Shown: positions 35,746 to 38,567 of the stretch, piece after piece | Position numbering within the stretch: the first letter of the stretch is position 1 | Layout of the letters: every line of letters begins with the position of its first letter | NCBI GenBank assembly: GCA_016178075.1 | Contig: JACOUA010000062.1 | Span: forward strand, 1-38,567 | From: Acidobacteriota bacterium | Lineage (GTDB): Bacteria > Acidobacteriota > Vicinamibacteria > Vicinamibacterales > JACQTH01 | Length of the DNA stretch: 38,567 nucleotides | Direction of reading: 5' to 3' | Program-made: the position numbers and the translations under genes | The notes under the pieces: model-generated | Database searches by the model: none | What the model was told of the DNA's origin: nothing | The model's input: only the letters and a program-made list of their open reading frames with translations

Positions 35746-37649
35746 TTGCAGACCGTGCATCTAGTGTCCAGAAGCCTTCTCGGCGCTTGCGTCCTGCTGG
35801 GCGCGACGGCCCTCTCGGCACAACACGGCACCACGAACGGGGAGTGGCGGACGTGGGCTGGCGACCTGGGGGCCACTCGGTACGCCCCCCTCGATCAGAT
35901 CAACGCCGCCAATTTCAACAAGCTCGAGATCGCCTGGCGCTTCAAGACGGACAACCTCGGCTCGCGGCCGGAGCCATCGACGCGGCCACCGGCGAGCTGT
36001 TGTGGGTGCATCGGCTCGACGAAGGCCGGCGCGCCCAGGCGTCCGCGCGGCGGTTGTCGGGACGCGGTGTCGGCTACTGGACCGATGGCAAGGGCGACGA
36101 GCGGATCTTTTACGTGACGATCGGCTATCAGCTCGTGGGCCTCGACGCGAAGACCGGCCGGCCGCTCGAGGATTTCGGCGTCCATGGGGTCGTCGATCTC
36201 AAAAAAGACGACGACCAGGAGCTCGATCCGATCGAAGGCGAGGTCGCGTGGAACGGCGCACCTGTGGTCGCGAAAAACGTCGTGATCGTCGGCGCGGCCC
36301 ACCGGGCCGGCGCCGTGCCGCGCAGCAGGAAAAACGCCAAGGGCTATATCCGGGGCTTCGACGTCCGCTCGGGGAAGCGGATCTGGATCTTCCACACGAT
36401 TCCATTGCCCGGCGAGCTCGGTAACGACACCTGGCTCGACGGGTCGTGGGAGTACACGGGCAACACCGGCGTCTGGACGCAGATGACGGTGGACGAGGAG
36501 CTGGGCATCGCCTACCTGCCGGTCGAAATCCCCACCGGGGACTACTTCGGCGGTCATCGCCCCGGGCAGAACCTATTTGGCGAGAGCCTCGTCGCCGTCG
36601 ACCTGCAGACCGGCAGACGCATCTGGCACTATCAGTTCGTTCACCATCCCATCTGGGACTACGACATTCCGTGCGCGCCGATCCTCGTGGACATCGCCGT
36701 CGACGGCCGAAAGATCAAGGCTGTCGCGCAGCCGACGAAGCAGGGCTTTGTCTTCGTGTTCGATCGTCAGACCGGCGAGCCGGTCTGGCCCATCGAGGAG
36801 CGGCCGGTCGAAAAAGGCGGAGTCCCGACCGAGTGGTACTCGCCCACCCAGCCATTCCCCACCAAACCGCCGCCGTTCGAGCGTCAGGGATTTCTCGCGG
36901 ACTACGTCATCGACTTCACGCCGGAGCTCAAGGCCGAGGGGTTGAAAACGCTCTCGCGGTACAAGATCGGGCCCGTCTATACACCACCGATCGCGCGCGA
37001 CCAGGGCGGCAACGCGGGTCTCCTCTACATTCCAAACGGCGCGAACTGGCCGGGCGGCTCGTTCGATCCCGACACGGGCATGCTCTACGTCTATTCACAC
37101 ACGCTGTTGCGCGTGCTCTCGCTCGTGAACGACCCGAAGCGCTCGGACATGAACTACATCAACAGCGGCGGCGGGGATGATGGCGGCGGGGGCGGCGGGG
37201 CGCTGAGCGTGCAAGGGTTGCCGCTCGTCAAGCCCCCGTGGGGGCGGATCACGGCGATCGATCTCAACAAGGGCGAGATTGTCTGGCGGATCGCGCACGG
37301 CGAGACGCCGGACTCCGTGAAGAACCATCCCGCGCTCAAGGGGCTCACCATTCCGCGCACGGGCCGGCCTGGCGGCGCCGGCGGAAGCTCCGGCGGCATC
37401 GGCACGCTGGTGACGAAGACGCTCGTGATCTCCGGCGAAGGCGGCGTCTTCACGACGCCGACCGGGCAGCGCGGCGCCATGCTGCGTGCCTACGACAAAC
37501 ACACGGGCGCGGAGGTGGGTGCGGTCTACATGCCGGGCGCGCAGACTGGCTCGCCGATGACCTTCATGCTGAAGGGCAAGCAGTACGTGCTCCTGTCGGT
37601 GAGCAGCAGCACGCTGCCCGGCGAGATCATCGCGTACAAGCTGCCATAG
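35746..37649 (+). pseudogene. PQQ-dependent (quinoprotein) dehydrogenase with internal frameshift/deletion
   Basis: Frame 1 WRTWAGDLGATRYAPLDQINAANFNKLEIAWRFKTDNLGSRPE stops matching at 35973 and continues in another frame as AIDAATGELLWVH...GKGDERIFYVTIGYQLVGLDAKTGRP to KQYVLLSVSSSTLPGEIIAYKLP. Confidence 0.8.
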
Positions 37650-38216
37650 CTACGTCGGCCCGGCCGTTTCGCCGGGTGCCCATGGCGCTCGGAGGCTCCC
37701 GCCGACGCGCGGGGAAAACCGCCTCCTTCGGCGTGGCCTCACGATCACCGCGCCGGCTCGGGTTAGCCGCTGCCCGGTGAGCCGACTGTTCATCTCTCAG
37801 GTTAGCCAATCACCTTCCGCGTACTCGTGGCCGGCGCGGCGGCGAGGCCTGCGGAGGCGGTTTAACGTCTGACGCGTGTCCCGCGCGTCGGAGGTCGCCC
37901 CGATCACCACGGGCACCCGGCGTGAAACTTCTGGAGCCGCCTGGGACGGCGAAGAGGAGCCCCGAGCGGAATGGCCGTTCGCCGCTCGCTGACGGTGGCG
38001 GTCCTGAAAACAACCGGATAAGCAAAAGATCTCTATCCGCCCCCGGCGCCGTCAGCTGCAGGCGGTGTTAGCTCGCCACCCGTCTGCGACGGACCCCGTG
38101 GACATGAAACACGGTACAGTGTCGCCGGCGCTGACGCAGAGGTCGGCCCGTCATTGGTGCTGAGAGCCCGTGTGTGAGCTTGACCCGGAGCCCCGCGAGC
38201 ACCCCGTCTTGCGTGC

Positions 38217-38257
38217 CGTTCAGAACGGAGAGCGCATCTCTTAGATTTCGCTGAACG
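38217..38257 (+). ncRNA. Candidate structured segment in the IS110 left end (possible bridge RNA portion)
   Basis: cgttcag(38217-38223)...ctgaacg(38251-38257) perfect 7-bp stem, enclosing cgtt/aacg nested complementarity; lies between element end and transposase start. Confidence 0.3.
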
Positions 38258-38295
38258 CGGACTCCATGCCAGCGTCGTTCACGAAGGGAGGTCAC

Positions 38296-38567
38296 ATGGA
38301 AGTCCTGTATGCGCGGTGTGCCGGCTTGGACGTGCATGCCGCCAGTCTCACCGCCTGCGTGCGGGTCGCGACGGGGGCGACCGTCACGTATCAGCATCGC
38401 CCGGTGTCCACCACCACCCGCGGGCTGCTCGATCTGGGCGAATGGCTCGCGGTATGTGGGTGCACGCACGTGGCCATGGAAGCCACGGGGGTCTACTGGA
38501 AGCCGGTGTGGCACATCCTGGAAGGGCGGTTCACCCTGATCCTGGCCAACGCGATGCCCATCCGGAA
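38296..38567 (+). CDS. IS110-family transposase, N-terminal DEDD domain, truncated by window edge
   Basis: MEVLYARCAGLDVHAASLTACVRVATGATVTYQHRPVSTTTRGLLDLGEWLAVCGCTHVAMEATGVYWKPVWHILEGRFTLILANAMPIR; RBS gggaggt before ATG. Confidence 0.95.
   Translation, partial: MEVLYARCAGLDVHAASLTACVRVATGATVTYQHRPVSTTTRGLLDLGEWLAVCGCTHVAMEATGVYWKPVWHILEGRFTLILANAMPIR

Noticed and set aside
37810-38025. 71-aa minus-strand ORF near the IS110 left end
   Set aside because: Arg/Pro/Ser-rich, no recognisable domain; insufficient support for a gene.

Overview
High-GC chromosomal fragment. Gene content (DUF1592/DUF1552 pair, CRTAC1 proteins, Oar-like TonB receptor, PmoA/DUF6807, tandem NHL lyase-like genes) suggests Acidobacteriota (Vicinamibacteria-like); this is inference, not tested. 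Left to right the window holds: a PadR / permease-prefix protein / subclass B3 metallo-beta-lactamase operon (minus strand, MBL cut by the window edge); small SAP and CGNR regulators; a PmoA-like gene; a broken ThuA gene; a P-loop NTPase and RecQ; an NTF2-like protein; an MFS remnant; an F420/NADP-type oxidoreductase; a DUF1592-DUF1552 pair; an ankyrin protein; a P1 peptidase; two tandem NHL proteins; a GGT C-terminal remnant; a large TonB-dependent receptor; an internally deleted alpha/beta hydrolase; a three-gene cassette (pentaheme cytochrome-TPR, CRTAC1, TPR-VCBS with a novel C-terminal region); two FMN-dependent alpha-hydroxy-acid oxidase paralogs; a frameshifted PQQ dehydrogenase; and the 5' part of an IS110-family transposase with a long upstream non-coding region. 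The most interesting items are: two MITE-like elements (a 197-bp element flanked by CTAG inserted exactly at a stop codon, and a 314-bp element with 40-bp perfect terminal inverted repeats and a nested repeat); an IS110 left end that may encode a bridge RNA; a B3 MBL whose His116 ligand position is Glu; the multiheme/CRTAC1 cassette; palindromic LacI-like operators before the TonB receptor; REP-like repeats placed in frame behind signal peptides; and several genes that keep their termini but have lost internal segments. No rRNA, tRNA or CRISPR array was seen.
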